Positions 1 to 11,509 of a stretch of DNA of 64,000 bases are shown here, piece after piece. Below the pieces are notes generated by a model. It had not been told where the DNA came from, ran no database searches, and saw only the letters and a program-made list of their open reading frames with translations. Made by a program: the position numbers and the translations under genes. Every line of letters starts with the position of its first letter. The stretch's first letter is position 1. The DNA comes from Schizophyllum amplum (taxonomy: Eukaryota; Basidiomycota; Agaricomycetes; Agaricales; Schizophyllaceae). The stretch covers positions 1-64,000 of the forward strand of contig VDMD01000003.1 of NCBI GenBank assembly GCA_007026445.1, written 5' to 3'.

Positions 1-1824
1 GAACAGGTCAGGATCCGTCTTTGTAGGCGTCTCCCGCACTCCCACCTCCCAGTCAAACAACTTTCTCCGTCTCGGGACCGGTTTCGTCAGGTCGACAAAA
101 ATGTACGCAGCGAACGATCGAGGTGGAGGCCGCTCTGGTAGTGGGCGACCCTCACTCCGAGCGGCCATGGTCGCGTTGATCCATTCGTAGTCCAATGGGA
201 TGAACTTGACTCGGTTCTCGACGACCCAACGCACTTCCTTGGCTACAGCGGCGCGATCGACATGGAGCAGTACTCCCACCGTCCGGATGATGCCGAGCAC
301 GTCGGAAAGAACGACAGCTTCTACGAAGGAGGGAATAATGGAGTCAATATAGGTCATGATGTGTGGGACGGATTGCGCCTACCACCCAGCTCCAAAGGGC
401 CGTTGTCGCAGCCGCATGTCAAGCGGTGCGTAGCCCGCCAGTGCTGCCGTTGGCAGCGGACCGAGCAATAGAATGCTTGCGCACAAGGACAAGCACGCAA
501 GCTCGTCTCGTGAGTTTCCTGCATGGGGTATCAGCCAGGCGTGCGTCATGGGAATAGAAACAATCCTTACGGAGAGCGTATTGTCGCATTTCAAGGCGCG
601 CGTCAAGCTGTGTCTGATGGCAGCACGTGAATGAACCTCCCATCGGTCTCTGTAAGTCTGCACGAGCTTGGGAAAGCGACCTTGGATAGGCAATATCGTG
701 TCGCCGTTATCCAGTAGCTCTTCGCCGTGTTCTGAATGCAGTGCTCGTAGGACGGAGGGCAAGACGAGGTTCGACCTTATGCAATGCACGAGTTCATCCA
801 CCGAGCCGTCGCTCGGTTTCTGGCTCGTCCGGGAATGGAGCAGAACATCGAGCAACCCGGCCTTAATCGCGAGTACGACGTTGCGAGGGCTGTGCGCACA
901 AATTAAGACAGCGTGTAGCAGCGCCACGTACTCCCCCACAGCCGCGTCGTTCCCGCGCCGGATACACTCGCGCGCGGCCTCAATCGTATCCATGAAGAAT
1001 GAGCCAGGTGCGGGTGGGCCTGAGGCTCCTGCAAGCTTGCAGACCACGGTCAAGATCTGGAAGTACACGGCGTACGACATGTCGGGCGTGTCGCTGGCGG
1101 ACATCGTCGTGAGGTAGCGCGCATGGGTCCCAAGGCATCGCAGAAGCGTCCGACTATTCCCGCGCGTCGTGCGAACGAGCTCGCTGCCAAGAACTGCTGA
1201 TGCGCGAGGATCGGTGGAGCTCCGTAGGCACAGAGACCATACACAGTAGGACAAAGGCAGTAACCCGTCTCTGACGAGGTCTAGTGCAGGACTCTGCAGG
1301 CTGTACCGCGGGAAGTGGACCCATAGGTCCAGCATGAGGTACACAGCGCGAGGGTTCGCTACCAGATATTCGTGTAGATCTAGCTTAGTATTCTTCCCAT
1401 GCATGCTATGAATGAGCCCTGCAATGGTGACGTACAGAGAGTCGCCGAGGGTAAGCATCCCTACTCGATGACGAGGTTTATGGTGCATGGGGTGGACGAA
1501 GTCTATCCAGAGGAAGATGTGGTCGAAATTGACGGGGATGCGATAGAGCGAGTGATTACTGCGTTTCTGAAAGGCGATGTTCCAGAGCTTGAGAGCTTCG
1601 AGGGACCGATGGACAACTTCTTTCAAGGGATCCTCGGGCAGGGATGCGGAGGGCAGGTTGGAGGGGTCATTCATGAGGATAGAGAAAGCGAGACCGCGGC
1701 GAGCGATGGATTCACATCGCGAGAAGAGGGCCGAGGGCACGTCACCATTCGCATTCGAAAGGATGGTTTTCAGAACGGCATGAAGTTTGTTCAGTTCCAG
1801 AAGAACACCGTTGTACCTAGACAT
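1..1824 (-). CDS. MYND zinc-finger protein, 3' end beyond the left edge
   Basis: Model: exons 1824-571, 518-383 and 320 to beyond position 1. The introns (519-570 and 321-382) have GT-AG ends. Exon 1 encodes 418 residues, helical and rich in Leu, with the motif FLWIDFVHP. Splicing creates a MYND finger: a Cys near the end of exon 1, then CPCAQAFYCS, CQRQHW and a final Cys. MYND fingers are Zn-binding protein-interaction modules; no catalytic domain is visible, so the function is unknown. The last exon stays open to the edge, so the C-terminus is missing. The ATG at 1824 was chosen because the frame before it has only a TTG. The neighbour at 2287 is a divergent paralogue with the same exon phases and the same 136 nt second exon, which supports both models. 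Confidence 0.85.
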
Positions 1825-2286
1825 GATATAAGGGAGGGCGGGCTGCAAGGATCGTTCAAAAGCTGACTCGTCTGATAGATAGACGCTGTTGCACGCACCA
1901 ACAGCAACGATGAGATCAACACAGCCTCGAGCAGACGCTACTGGCAAAAACTGGGGTTCAGATGGGTTCTTTGAAGAAAATGCTTGTGCTATATGCTGGC
2001 GCTGGCGGTGGGAAGGAAAGAGAAAGGATGGAGAAAGGCGTTATGGAGGCGCGGTCCGACTGGGCCGTTTCCCGGCAAACCCCGGAGTCGGGCCGAGAAC
2101 GGACGCCTGGCTTGCGTTGCACTGCCAACTGCATTGTTCGAGAGTCTCGACGAATGCCAAACGATCGCGGTACACCACCTTTCTTCCTCTATCGGCCTCA
2201 GGCTTATTTGTTCACTCTTCAGGATCACGAGCTCACTTGACCACACTAGTCCTCACTGCTGAAATTGCAAGCTTGAACGTCCCGCG
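1825..2286. promoter_or_regulatory. Shared divergent promoter region of the two MYND genes
   Basis: These 462 bp separate the start codons of two divergent paralogues and must hold both promoters. I see no convincing TATA box. Small frames here are short and unconserved. The bidirectional role is inferred from gene layout only. Confidence 0.5.
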
Positions 2287-4128
2287 ATGTTCATGTTTGC
2301 CGAGCGTTTCTCGCGAGTTGGTTCAAGTGAACTCAAAGCGCTACACAACGCACTCGCAGACCTTTCTGTCTCTACAGACGCTCTCAGGACACCATTGAAC
2401 AAAAAGGTCAAATCCATTGTTGGGCGAGGACACGCGCTCTGCCTACTTGAAGGTGATCCGCCATTCGCCGCAACAGCGCAAGAGCTTTCCGACAACGAGG
2501 AATGCCTTCGCGGAGTGCTCACCGCCCTCGGAGCCGTCGGTATTATTTACAATCGTCGCCATGGCGAGCTCGCAACACTCATAGACAAACCTCCTATCCC
2601 CCTCGACAATCTCTTCTCCTGGATCGACTTCATACACCCAATCCACCGCCGGACCATGCCTTCTCATTCCAGCGGACATAACGTGGTCAGCGCTGTGTCC
2701 TCTCTACTCTCCGCCCTGCTCTGCTGCACAAATGCCTACATGGCCGTCTTTGTTCAGGAGAGCCCGCGCGTCATGTTGCTCACGCTCGACATATGGCTTC
2801 ACTATCCCACCTATCTGCGAGGCGCCGCGGGAGGGCACGCAACAGCCGCAGTCTCGATATCTCGAGCCATGCTGGGGCTCTTCATACAGGTCTCGGATGG
2901 ACTCTCGCTGGCCGTCTTAATCACAGAATTGATGCGGCTACTTGATGGTCGCCCGCAGCGCCTCCTACGGTACATCGCCGCGCAAACGCGCTCGCTCGAA
3001 AGACTGGAGATATCACCTGATGCCCCATACGTCTGGGACGAGCACTTCGCTGCTGCTCTCCTAGTCCTCACGAATCCCAACTTCGACGGCATCCTCGTTC
3101 ATCGCCGATCTCTGCAACCCATCATTGCCAACGCGCAGAGATGTCTATCCGATTTCGAAAATCCGAATTATCGTGGCGCAACAGAGTCAGCTACCAGAAT
3201 TCTCTGTCATCTCATGACGAACACACTTGATTATCGAAACACGGTACGCGCCGTGGAGGCGGGTGTCTTCGACTTCATGATGAAGCTGCGTGTTCGTGCA
3301 AAAGATCTGCCATCACTTATACGCCTCGAAGGTCATATCATGGACAGCTTTTGGTTGTCGAGCGTGCTCCGCGCCTTTTATCGACGCCACAAGGACATTC
3401 TCGACTCGCCTTTGATGGACGACGTTGTACCCGAGTATGGGAAGGCGGTACTTCCGACGTTCGCCCTCCGGTGGAATACATATCGGGAAGTCATGAAGGA
3501 GAGCAAAGAGTGGAAGAGCTTGCTACCTTGTGGCAACCGTGACATGGTACGTTCGCGGTCCCACCGCCGCTCTCGTCGTTGTTGACTCTCATCGCAGACT
3601 AGGCACGGACTCGAAGTCAATCCATGTATCTGTGGCGACATCTTCTACTGCTCGAAACTGTGCCAGCGCGACGACTGGAATGCCGGTCACCGGGGCGAGT
3701 GCTGTCGCGCCAACAATGTCTGGGGACTCCAAGGTGCGCACGCGTTGGTTCATTTACCGGCTTTGCTGCTAAGTCCTGACGCTTTTCTTTTGGTACAAGA
3801 CGTCCTCACCCTCGAAGATTCGGTATTCCTCATCGGGCGTGTGCAGACCGCTATCGCTTGCGCCGCGGACACGCTCGAGAGCAGGCTTGCTGCACTCAAA
3901 CTGCAGCCTGGCGAGCAGCCACGCATACATGTACACATGGGAGGCAGTCCGGAAGGCGCGGACGAGTTCGGGTGCCTTGTTTGCGTCGAGCCAGCTCGAT
4001 ACCCAAGGGAGGATATCACTGTACAGATTCACTTGCTTCTGGGACAGTTTACTGTGCGCCGTCTCATGCCTTTTGTACATCATCTTGACGCGTTCAAAGC
4101 AGAGGAGTTGGCTGAGAACAGTGCTTGA
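2287..4128 (+). CDS. MYND zinc-finger protein, complete
   Basis: Model: 2287-3546, 3598-3733 and 3800-4128, 574 residues. Exon 1 (420 codons) has WIDFIHPIHR and aligns along its length with the divergent neighbour. Exon 2 carries the MYND finger: CGN at the end of exon 1, then CICGDIFYCS, CQRDDW, H and C. Exon 3 gives a C-terminal tail of about 110 residues. Intron 2 is 66 bp and in frame, so it could be retained, but the neighbour's equivalent exon is also exactly 136 nt, which favours splicing. The likely role is a protein-interaction scaffold in nucleus or cytosol. No SET or other enzymatic domain is seen. Agaricomycetes carry many such MYND-tailed proteins of unknown function. Confidence 0.88.
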
Positions 4129-4274
4129 CTGCTACAGATACCGCCGCTGAAGTACATCTTTCACGATATCATTCCTCGTTACTCATTCCGCGCAGTGCTC
4201 CCGCTCATTCTACTTACTCAAAATGACGGAGCTCTGCTATCTCGTCCTCTCCGGAATTTGATTCGCTACCTCCT

Positions 4275-4440
4275 TGGGCGGATATCGTCACGCTAGAAAA
4301 AGCGTCCACATATCTAGCCTTTCTTGCGGCTGTGCAATAGAGAGCATGTCGGCTAGAACAAAAGGCGAGGGTAGACGCGGCAAACGCGCTTGCCAACTCC
4401 GCAGCCGATGATGTTCCCATCGCATACCAGAGGTCTTTCC
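4275..4440 (-). pseudogene. Relic of BTB gene exon 1
   Basis: On the minus strand this stretch follows the start of the BTB genes in this window: a DLW-like start, a GGGAACATCATC core, then a segment matching the CRVYKGF region and an ADMLSI match to ADMFSI of intact copies. Frameshifts separate the blocks and no exon 2 follows. It is a decayed fragment of the same family as the gene at 6537-7621. Confidence 0.5.
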
Positions 4441-4678
4441 TTCATTGAAGTCCACCGCCATAGTCCCGGGCATATACAATGAGGCGAGAGGTGTTAACTT
4501 ATTGTAGATAACTGAGATGGTCGACCACGGAACAATCGAAGATTTAAGTTACCGGCATCTGCCGGCCGTCAGTGTTCCGTCACGTGCTTCAAACACGCGC
4601 GTGTCACTGTCGCGCCCTCCGAGTCATCTGCTTGCTTCCTCCTGTCACTATTCTACACGTACGCAGGCTGGCTCCAAG

Positions 4679-6318
4679 ATGCTTCAATCTCTTCCAGGTG
4701 ACCTTCACTACAGCATCCTGCTCCGCGCTACACCGCTCGACATATTGAGTCTCCGTAAGGTAACGATATCCTAATCCCTTCGCGCACGGCGGTTTTATTC
4801 ATTCGACAGACATGTCGCGCACTGAATGCTGCGTCAAACTCTCGTGCCCTTTGGGTAGTCATGGCTCAGCGCCTGCAATTGGATACGGGCTATGTGGTCA
4901 ATGGCAACGCGTTCGGTACCATGTCGCGCGCCAAGCTAGAGGACCTCGCTACCTCTCAGCAGCGCATCCTTCGCATCATTTGCGCGGAAGGCCCCCAAAA
5001 TACTAGCTTGCCTCGAGAATTCCGGCCGCCTCTTGCGCCGGTCTGCTCGCGATCGATTCCTTTACCAGCGCCGACACCGGCCCAGCCAGAGCGCTGGACA
5101 TGCATTCAATCGACGATTATTTGCGGCGGGCAATATGTGCTTGTGACCTGGACCGAAGTGGGGACATACGCCACATCTATTCACCTCATCGAGCTGCCGC
5201 CAGCGCCGTATGCGTCTCTCGCGCGGTTGGTTGCAACGTACGACGTGCCGCCGAACGACGATCAGGATGTATACAGCCCAGAGCAATGGCTGACACCTGA
5301 AGGGACGCTGCAGGTATTGTTCTTGTTAGTCGTCTGCCTCAAAATTTGATGTTTTTTGCTCATCACTCGCACCTTCAGCCACAAAACCTCCCGCAATGCT
5401 TCTCAGAACGAGCTTACGATTCTGGAGACGTCTCTATCGCCATCAGAGTCGCCCACCGCCTTCAGTAAGCACGCGAGACTGTTGATACCAAACATGGTGT
5501 TTGTCTGCCGTGCGGGGCCCATTATCGCATTCAGGAACTCTGCCGTGCGGCCAAGTAGTGTGGGTATATGGAATTTCCATACCCGGGAAGTCCTTGTATG
5601 GAATATTGTGGACACCATGCACAGTGTAGGTTCATTTTTCTCTCACTACATCCCAGCCTTTTGACCCATGCCTACAGTTCGGCATGACGGAATCCGCCTT
5701 AACCTGTCTGTCCTCTCGGCACGCTACCATCTACGCCATTCCCGCCCCGGGCACCTTCAACGCCCAATCGTATCCATACCAACCGCTCCGTACCGTCCCG
5801 CTCTATCCAGAGAACACGCGCTTTATGCCTCGGGCGACGTCTATCGATATCTCCCCTGACGGCCGCGTCTTTGTCCTCGGCAGGCGGGGTCAGCTCCGCT
5901 TCATCTACGCGCTCTCCGACACCACAGCCCCTATATTTACGTGCTTCGTCAAGGAGTACGAGCTGCTCGATGGCTACGAAAATATTATGCCGACGCGCTA
6001 TGGGGACCACTTGGTGTTCTGGGCAGGGAAGTCGGATGGCATGCGCGGCTTGTACCTGGGTGCTGTGCGACTGCCGCCTGCAGGTTTTGCGGATGCAGGC
6101 GAGGCCGCGTCGTCATACACGCGGAATCTGCTTTTGAAGGGGGCGACGAGGCGGGCGGCGTGGAAGGTGGATGTCTTCTCAGGGCAAGTATTGATGTTTG
6201 GTGGTGGATTGCAGAAGCCGGCGATGGTTGTGCATGATTATCTGCGGCGACCGGGACAGGAGGTGAGCTACGTGCTGCTAAATAGAGTCGCGAGATGCTG
6301 ACTCGTCAACAGGTATGA
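4679..6318 (+). CDS. F-box protein with a beta-propeller-like C-terminal region
   Basis: Model: 4679-4759, 4810-5313, 5379-5464, 5535-5625, 5678-6262 and 6313-6318, giving 450 residues in one frame. Residues 3-45 form an F-box: LPGDLHYSILLRATPLDILSLRK followed by TCRALNAAS and a LWVVM segment. F-box proteins bind Skp1 in SCF ubiquitin ligases and recruit substrates. The rest contains WD/propeller-like strands such as VGIWNFHTREVLVW and SIDISPDGRVFVLG, as in a common agaricomycete F-box family. The substrate is unknown. Exons 3 and 4 are the least certain part, because the alternative frame across 5465-5534 also reads open. A degraded fragment of a related gene lies at 9957-10200. Confidence 0.78.
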
Positions 6319-6536
6319 GTCGCATATCGTTTAATCTATCGCAAAAAGAAATCGTAGTACTTGCTGACGCGACCTCGCCTCGAATCTTGCAACATTTACC
6401 ACTGCTCATCTCGGACGAATTTCTTGACTGTTCCCTTCGTTCATCGTACACCGCAAACACGCAATACAGCTGCTGAAACAGACGTACAACTTTCTTCTAT
6501 ACGAAGCGCAGGGCGACCGAAAATGTATATTCTACA

Positions 6537-7621
6537 CTACGCGGCCGCGTTGTCCGTCCCGATATCACGCGCCTTCATAGCACGCAGCTCCGGCCATTTA
6601 GGCAGTTCGAGCAAGTTCGGCAACGCCTCCCAATATGTCTCGCACAACTCGCGATAATCCTTGAGCACCTCCCGGTAGCACGGACCACACATTTTGGCGA
6701 TCAAGATACGGGACTCGAAATCGGAATCCTCGTCGTCGTCCGCAGGGCCAGCAAAATCGAAAGGATCGGAAAGCACAACGCGGTAGGTTTTCTCTATCTC
6801 ATGCTCGTCTAGCCCAGTGCAACTCGCGCATTTCTGGCCATTCCACTTCTCGGTCATGCTGCGCGGGAACGCACGCGGTAGAGCGTCCGAGATGCGCCAC
6901 AGGCGCGCCAGGTCGGTGGCGGATAGTGACGTGGACAGTCTGGCGAGGCTGATCTCGGTTGCTGGGCGGCGGCAATAGATGTGCAGGTAATGGAGGGCTG
7001 GTGGCAGCAGCCACGCCGCGTCTACCTCACGCGCGAGGGGAACGACATCGAGCAGGAATTCATGATACTGGAGATAACTTCCATTGAGAACGCTGCTGTC
7101 TTGCGGGTAGCCGGCGAGGGGGAAAGTAGTTTCGAGCTCTGTCAGGAGATCCGTGCTGAGGTGGTAGAGGGCGCGCTGGCGGAGGTACTGCACATCGTAT
7201 TTGTGACTCAAGCGCAGGACAGCGAATAGCTTGCGCATCTCGATTTTGACTGGATACACCTCGAAAGACCTATCAAAATGACGATGGAGAGTTCCAACAA
7301 GAGGGGAGATATGGGACAGAATGAAGGCGACTTCGTTAGCGAACCCGATCGGACGACGTTGAACACAACAACGCACTCGGGGGATAGCATGGCTTTCAAC
7401 CAATGCAGCACTTCCTCCGGGGCGTCCGGGAACACCACAACGGGCAGTCCGTCAATAGTTTGTGCGTCGGGGGGTTGTGGTATCGAGAACATGTCCGCAA
7501 GAACAGGCGATTGTGAGGTCAGGAAGCCCTTGTAGACGCGGCAGAGGCGCTCGCCGGCGCGGATGATGACGTTCCCGTCTGGGAACCACAGATCCTTCTC
7601 TGCGTTTTCTGGGAGGTTCAT
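6537..7621 (-). CDS. BTB/POZ domain protein (gene A)
   Basis: Exons 7621-7377 (245 nt) and 7269-6537, 325 residues. The BTB core starts at DLWFPDGNVIIRAG and runs through CRVYKGFLTSQSPVLADMF to EEVLHWLKAM. Exon 2 opens with LFAVLRLSHKYDV, shared by all family members here. The C-terminal part has CASC near residue 229, CGPC near 276 and then LPKW; the paired CxxC may bind Zn. BTB domains dimerise or bind Cul3, and the role of this fungal family is unknown. The 107 bp intron is longer than the roughly 60 bp of its paralogues. It is the most divergent of the intact copies here and has an acidic insert (DDDEDSD) between the two CxxC pairs. Confidence 0.85.
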
Positions 7622-7956
7622 AGCGGCGGGGTCACTGGTAAGGGTACTGCAAACGTCGAGCTGATGATGAGCAGACGCAGCACTGCAACTCCAAAGCGAT
7701 CGGTGAGAGACGCGCATCGGTCCGTCCACCGGTTACCGTGACACGCTGCGCATCCCTGCTTGTTCTCTCCCCTCATTGTCTTCGGTTCGGACTCATCATA
7801 GTCGTCAAGAGACTGAATATGGCCTTCTCTTACATCCTTGAAGGAATCCAGAACCGTTGACTCTAGGAAACCGCGCGTTTGCCTGTCAGTTCGAGTGAAC
7901 GCCTGCGATCAGTGTGGCATGATCATTAGCAAGGTTGTAGGCATAATTACTACCAA
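7622..7956. other. Intergenic region between BTB gene A and tRNA-Ala
   Basis: I see no convincing coding exon here. It contains the 5' flank of the minus-strand BTB gene and then the tRNA. Confidence 0.4.
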
Positions 7957-8044
7957 GGGCTTGTGGTACAGTGGTAGCACGTTCGCTTAGCATCTCATTT
8001 TCGGCTGATGCGAAAGGTCCTGGGTTCAATTCCCAGCAAGTCCA
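7957..8044 (+). tRNA. tRNA-Ala (AGC) with a 16-nt intron
   Basis: The acceptor stem GGGCTTG pairs with CAAGTCC and includes a G3:U70 wobble, the alanine identity element. The T-arm is CTGGG TTCAATT CCCAG. The anticodon stem TTCGC/GCGAA is split by an intron at 7993-8008, directly after A37. The anticodon AGC is at 7989-7991. Confidence 0.93.
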
Positions 8045-8332
8045 TAGTTTTTTTACAAAATATTATGCGAACATAGGGCGGCCTAGTATACTGGTTGACG
8101 CTACAATAAACAGCGGACAAGTCCAATGTGGCCAGTATTCCGCACTGCCATTAGCGGGTTCACAGCGGTCCACAACAAGCCTACAACTGTGCGCTTCGTT
8201 TTTTAGGCGCGCTCTCTCCATCGTGCGCCCGCCCTCCAAGTTCGCGTATAACGAAGGGTCAAGTCCCATTTACTTATGCTCTAGGAGTTGATACAAATGT
8301 CCCGTACTTGATTCTCCTCGTCATCATGGGAA

Positions 8333-8666
8333 TCAGTAGCAGCTGCGCTTCTTGCAGCCACGGTCGACGACCTCTGCATCGTGAGGATCAGCGATGGGGT
8401 GATCACTGTAAGCCCGTGTGTTTGTCAAGGACTGGGAAGGATGCGCGAGAGAGACGACGACGACGCGATACGGCACCGATGGACGACATGAAAAGACGAT
8501 GGACGAAAGAGATTATAAAATAAAGGGTATGGTCGACGAAGCGGAAAGACGAGCAAAAGAAAAAATAAGGAACCTAAACTCACCTGGCAGCGACAAGCGC
8601 CACATTGACGCTGGTAGCGGATGTCACGGCGGTAGCGATGATGAAGGCGAAGACACGCGAGTTCAT
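8333..8666 (-). CDS. Possible small secreted peptide, 51 residues
   Basis: Exons 8666-8584 and 8405-8333 with a 178 bp GT-AG intron. The first 27 residues (starting MNSRVFAFIIATAV) form a hydrophobic signal-like segment, and the mature part ends VVDRGCKKRSCY and stop. The two cysteines and the KKR dibasic site suggest a tiny secreted or Kex2-processed peptide. Codons in this frame are rich in C or G at position three and the alternative frame is not. The ATG follows an AG acceptor-like site, so upstream exons (see 9132-9254) could belong to the same transcript, as UTR or as a longer type II membrane protein. No family is recognised. Confidence 0.4.
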
Positions 8667-9131
8667 GGTCTGTTTGCAGAGAAATTACGAAGACTGAAAA
8701 TGGCCCACTGGTCAGACAATGCGTACTTAGATGAGCCGGAAATACTCACCTGGCGGTAGACGGGCCTGCGGGGAATCGAAGTTCTTGAGAGAGACCTTCT
8801 TCGCGCGAGACGCTTCATACTTGCCTCGGTACCTGTGTTGTCGCCCACTGTCCGCGCCGTCGCCTCGGCTGTGCGAACGGAAACACGCAGAAGAGGTCTG
8901 AGGGACGAGCACGACACCTGGTGGTCCGGTCCGTCGTGTCTCTTCGCTCGCAGATCTCATCGAGAGATCTCGCCTCATCCGCCGCTTGCTTAGGAAGGAG
9001 GCGAGGAATAGAACTTGATCTCATGTCTCGGAGCCCGCGTCCGAGTAGTTTGCGAGCGCATTGCCCTCAACGATCGCGGTTGTAAGAGTCTTGTTCCCCT
9101 CGCCTCGTTAGCGGGTTAGCTCGTTACTCAC

Positions 9132-9254
9132 CTCTTTGAGCCGCTGTACATTGAGATTCGTCGATTCGCTGTCCGTCGATCCAGCTGATAAGTAAGAACC
9201 GTCGTTTCGCGCCGTCTCCAAGATCCCTCGAGCCTTGTCATCGCCGGAAGCCAT
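9132..9254 (-). CDS. Possible first exon (MASGDDKARG) of an unresolved gene
   Basis: An ATG at 9254 opens 41 codons, rich in Ser, Asp and Glu, that end at a GTGAGT donor. Downstream on the same strand the stretch 8735-9000 holds further short open blocks with AG/GT borders, for example one starting QAADEARSLDEI. I could not join them into one frame with certainty. They may be 5' exons of the small peptide gene at 8333-8666 or a separate gene. Confidence 0.25.
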
Positions 9255-9956
9255 CGCGTTTGTGGAGGCGAGGGTACTTAGTCAACTGGAATCTGTCGAG
9301 GCCAAAATCGTCCGTTGATCCATTTCAAGCCGTATGTCGAACCATCTCCAGTCGTACGCCATCGTCGCCACGGCTCTGGGGTCAAAGTCCAGCATCGCCG
9401 CCTGAGTTGTTAGCTATTGGCGAATGAAGTCGATTTGGGCTCGCCCGAAGTACAGTCGAATCGGAGCCGTGCAGTGAAGTCGACTCGATACCTCGTGAAG
9501 CCAAGTAGACTCGTTAGAGCATCGCCTCGCGAGCCCGTCGACCAAGCGGCTCAAGAGCTGAGACAAACGGCGCGAGCCGAAGCAGTCGAACCTCGTGATC
9601 CGAAGCATTCCAGCCTCGTAAGCCAAAGCGATCGAGCTTTGTGAGCTGAAGCAACTTGTGAGCCGGAGCTGTCGAAGTTCGGAAGCCGGAGAGTCCAATG
9701 CCAGCTGTAAGTACGTGCGTGGCCCGTATCTGCAAGGCGTGAGCCAGTTTTTGCGTTCCGCGAGCAGGAAGAATCAAGGTCAAAATTTACCGAGGGTAAA
9801 GGCGACCGAGGCGACGGGAGGAAAGAACACAGGAGAAGAGGGCAGGAGGGACAAGAGCAATGGACAAGAGAGCATGAGCAGATAGATCAAGTGAGTGGAT
9901 ATCAAGGGAAGAGATAACAAGAGAGGAGGGAGTAAGGGAGGAGAGGGCAAAATGCG
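9255..9956. repeat. Degenerate short repeats, no gene seen
   Basis: The sequence is built of scrambled short words around GAGCCG, CTCGTGAG and GTCGAA. Similar words recur at 11700-12950 and 42600-43400. Open frames here are short and show no domain. Confidence 0.45.
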
Positions 9957-10200
9957 CTGCTGATTGGTGGCGAAGTCCTCCAGCTCGGCGCGGGACATGC
10001 GCTCAAAAGCGCCGTGATGAGAAAGCCGCTTTCCGGATGCCGGGAGTTTCCCCAATACGACTGAAGACGACGTAGGGTGCGGTGTACGACGTGTCTGCCA
10101 TACGGGTCAATCCGCCGTCTGCGATAGAAACACGTTGCTACCTCAGTGCGAAGACTCAATACCATGTCCACCGAGGAGGTTCGGATGATGGAGGTCAGCG
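9957..10200 (-). pseudogene. F-box gene fragment
   Basis: The minus strand contains VDMVLSLRT followed by a GTAGCA...CGCAG intron-like gap, and then, in another frame, FERMSRAELEDFATNQQRIL. These match LDILSLRK and FGTMSRAKLEDLATSQQRIL of the intact F-box gene at 4679-6318. The frames do not join and the rest of the gene is absent. It sits just upstream of BTB gene B in divergent orientation. Confidence 0.6.
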
Positions 10201-10365
10201 GGAATGAGAAGAAGCATCGACAAGTCCGTTTAAAAATGCGGGGAGTCAGTAAAATTTGGCGGTGGGATGCGTCTAAGGAGAAAGTTGAGGTCAGAAGGCG
10301 CGGAGGTGGCCGGGGCCGAACGTGACACGGGCACGTGACTAGACGCTGATTGCCGCGTTGTTCTT

Positions 10366-10376
10366 TATTTAAAGGC
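10366..10376 (+). promoter_or_regulatory. TATA-like box of BTB gene B
   Basis: An A/T stretch (TTTATTTAAA) lies about 95 bp before the ATG at 10465 in otherwise GC-rich DNA. The flanking CCCGCCACTTGCCCGCCAC also occurs upstream of gene E, its inverted copy. Confidence 0.4.
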
Positions 10377-10464
10377 CCCTCCCGCCACTTGCCCGCCACG
10401 CGCCTCCCTCTTGTGTCTGACTCGTACTTTTCTTTCAACTCTTCCGCGCTCACTCACTTTCCTC

Positions 10465-11509
10465 ATGGGCGACACTAACAACCACATCGAGGACCTCTGG
10501 TTCCCCGACGGGAACATCATCATCCGCGTCGGCGAACGCGTCTGTCGCGTGTACAAAGGCTTTCTTGCCACTCAGTCGCCCGTTCTCGCCGACATGTTCT
10601 CATTCCCGCAGCCTGATGGCGCGGACACGGTCGATGGCCTCCCCGTTGTGACCTTCCCTGACGAGCCGGAAGAGGTACTTTACTGGTTGAAGGCGATGAT
10701 GGTCCCGGGGTGCGTTATGCCCTTTGTCCGCGTTTGTATCCTTTTAACTGACAAGCCTACCGCTGAGCAGATACTTTGACATGGACCGGCACCGCATCTA
10801 TCGCGACAGGCTCTTTGCCGTCCTGAGGCTAAGCCACAAGTACGACGTGCGCCACCTCCGCCGCCGTTCCCTCGAGTACCTCGCTGGCTTGCTGCCCGTC
10901 AACGTTAAAACGTTCCAGGATGACCGCTATACCTACGATACTATCCCAGGACATTACAAGGCGCCACTGGGGTTTTATCCCCCAGTACACGCCATCGCGC
11001 ACGAGGTCGGCGCCCTGTGGCTCATACCCGGCATCATATTCAAGATGCACGATGTCACGTCCTGGGACGATCCGGACGAAGACAAGCCGGACAACATGCA
11101 CGAACTGCTAATGCCGCTGAACGCAACATTTCTCGCACGGATGGACAGAATTCCTCAGCTCATCGCGCGTCACTTCCCAGCCGACAACTTCATCTCGCTC
11201 AGAAAAGACTGTCCACGTCTACGCCCTGAATATGACGATGAACCGTCTTGCGATACGCAATGGTATGATCTTGATCGTTGGTTGCGGGGGCTGCATGCCC
11301 ATCCTTTGAGCTTCTACAACGGGTGGATATCTTGGGGTAATGAGTATGAAGAGGAGGAGGGCATGTGTAAGACCTGCCGTAAAGCTATGCGCAGATGTGT
11401 CGCGCGCGGATGCACGCAGTTCTGGGACGAACTTCCAGAGTGTCTAGGCCTTCCCACATGGGAGAACCTGCTTCACGCCAAGGCCAAGGATCTTGGTATT
11501 CCAATGTAA
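10465..11509 (+). CDS. BTB/POZ domain protein (gene B)
   Basis: Exons 10465-10709 (245 nt) and 10771-11509, 327 residues. It begins MGDTNNHIEDLWFPDG, with the BTB core through CRVYKGFLATQSPVLADMF and EEVLYWLKAM. The intron splits the VPG|YFDMDR junction. The exon 2 hallmark is LFAVLRLSHKYDVRHLRRRS. The C-terminus has CKTC near residue 281 and then FWDELPECLGLPTW, typical of this agaricomycete BTB family. A BTB fold mediates dimerisation or Cul3 binding; the specific role is unknown. Its closest relative here is gene E (40465-41551), which shares the MGDTNNH start and promoter words, so the two look like arms of an inverted duplication. Confidence 0.9.
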
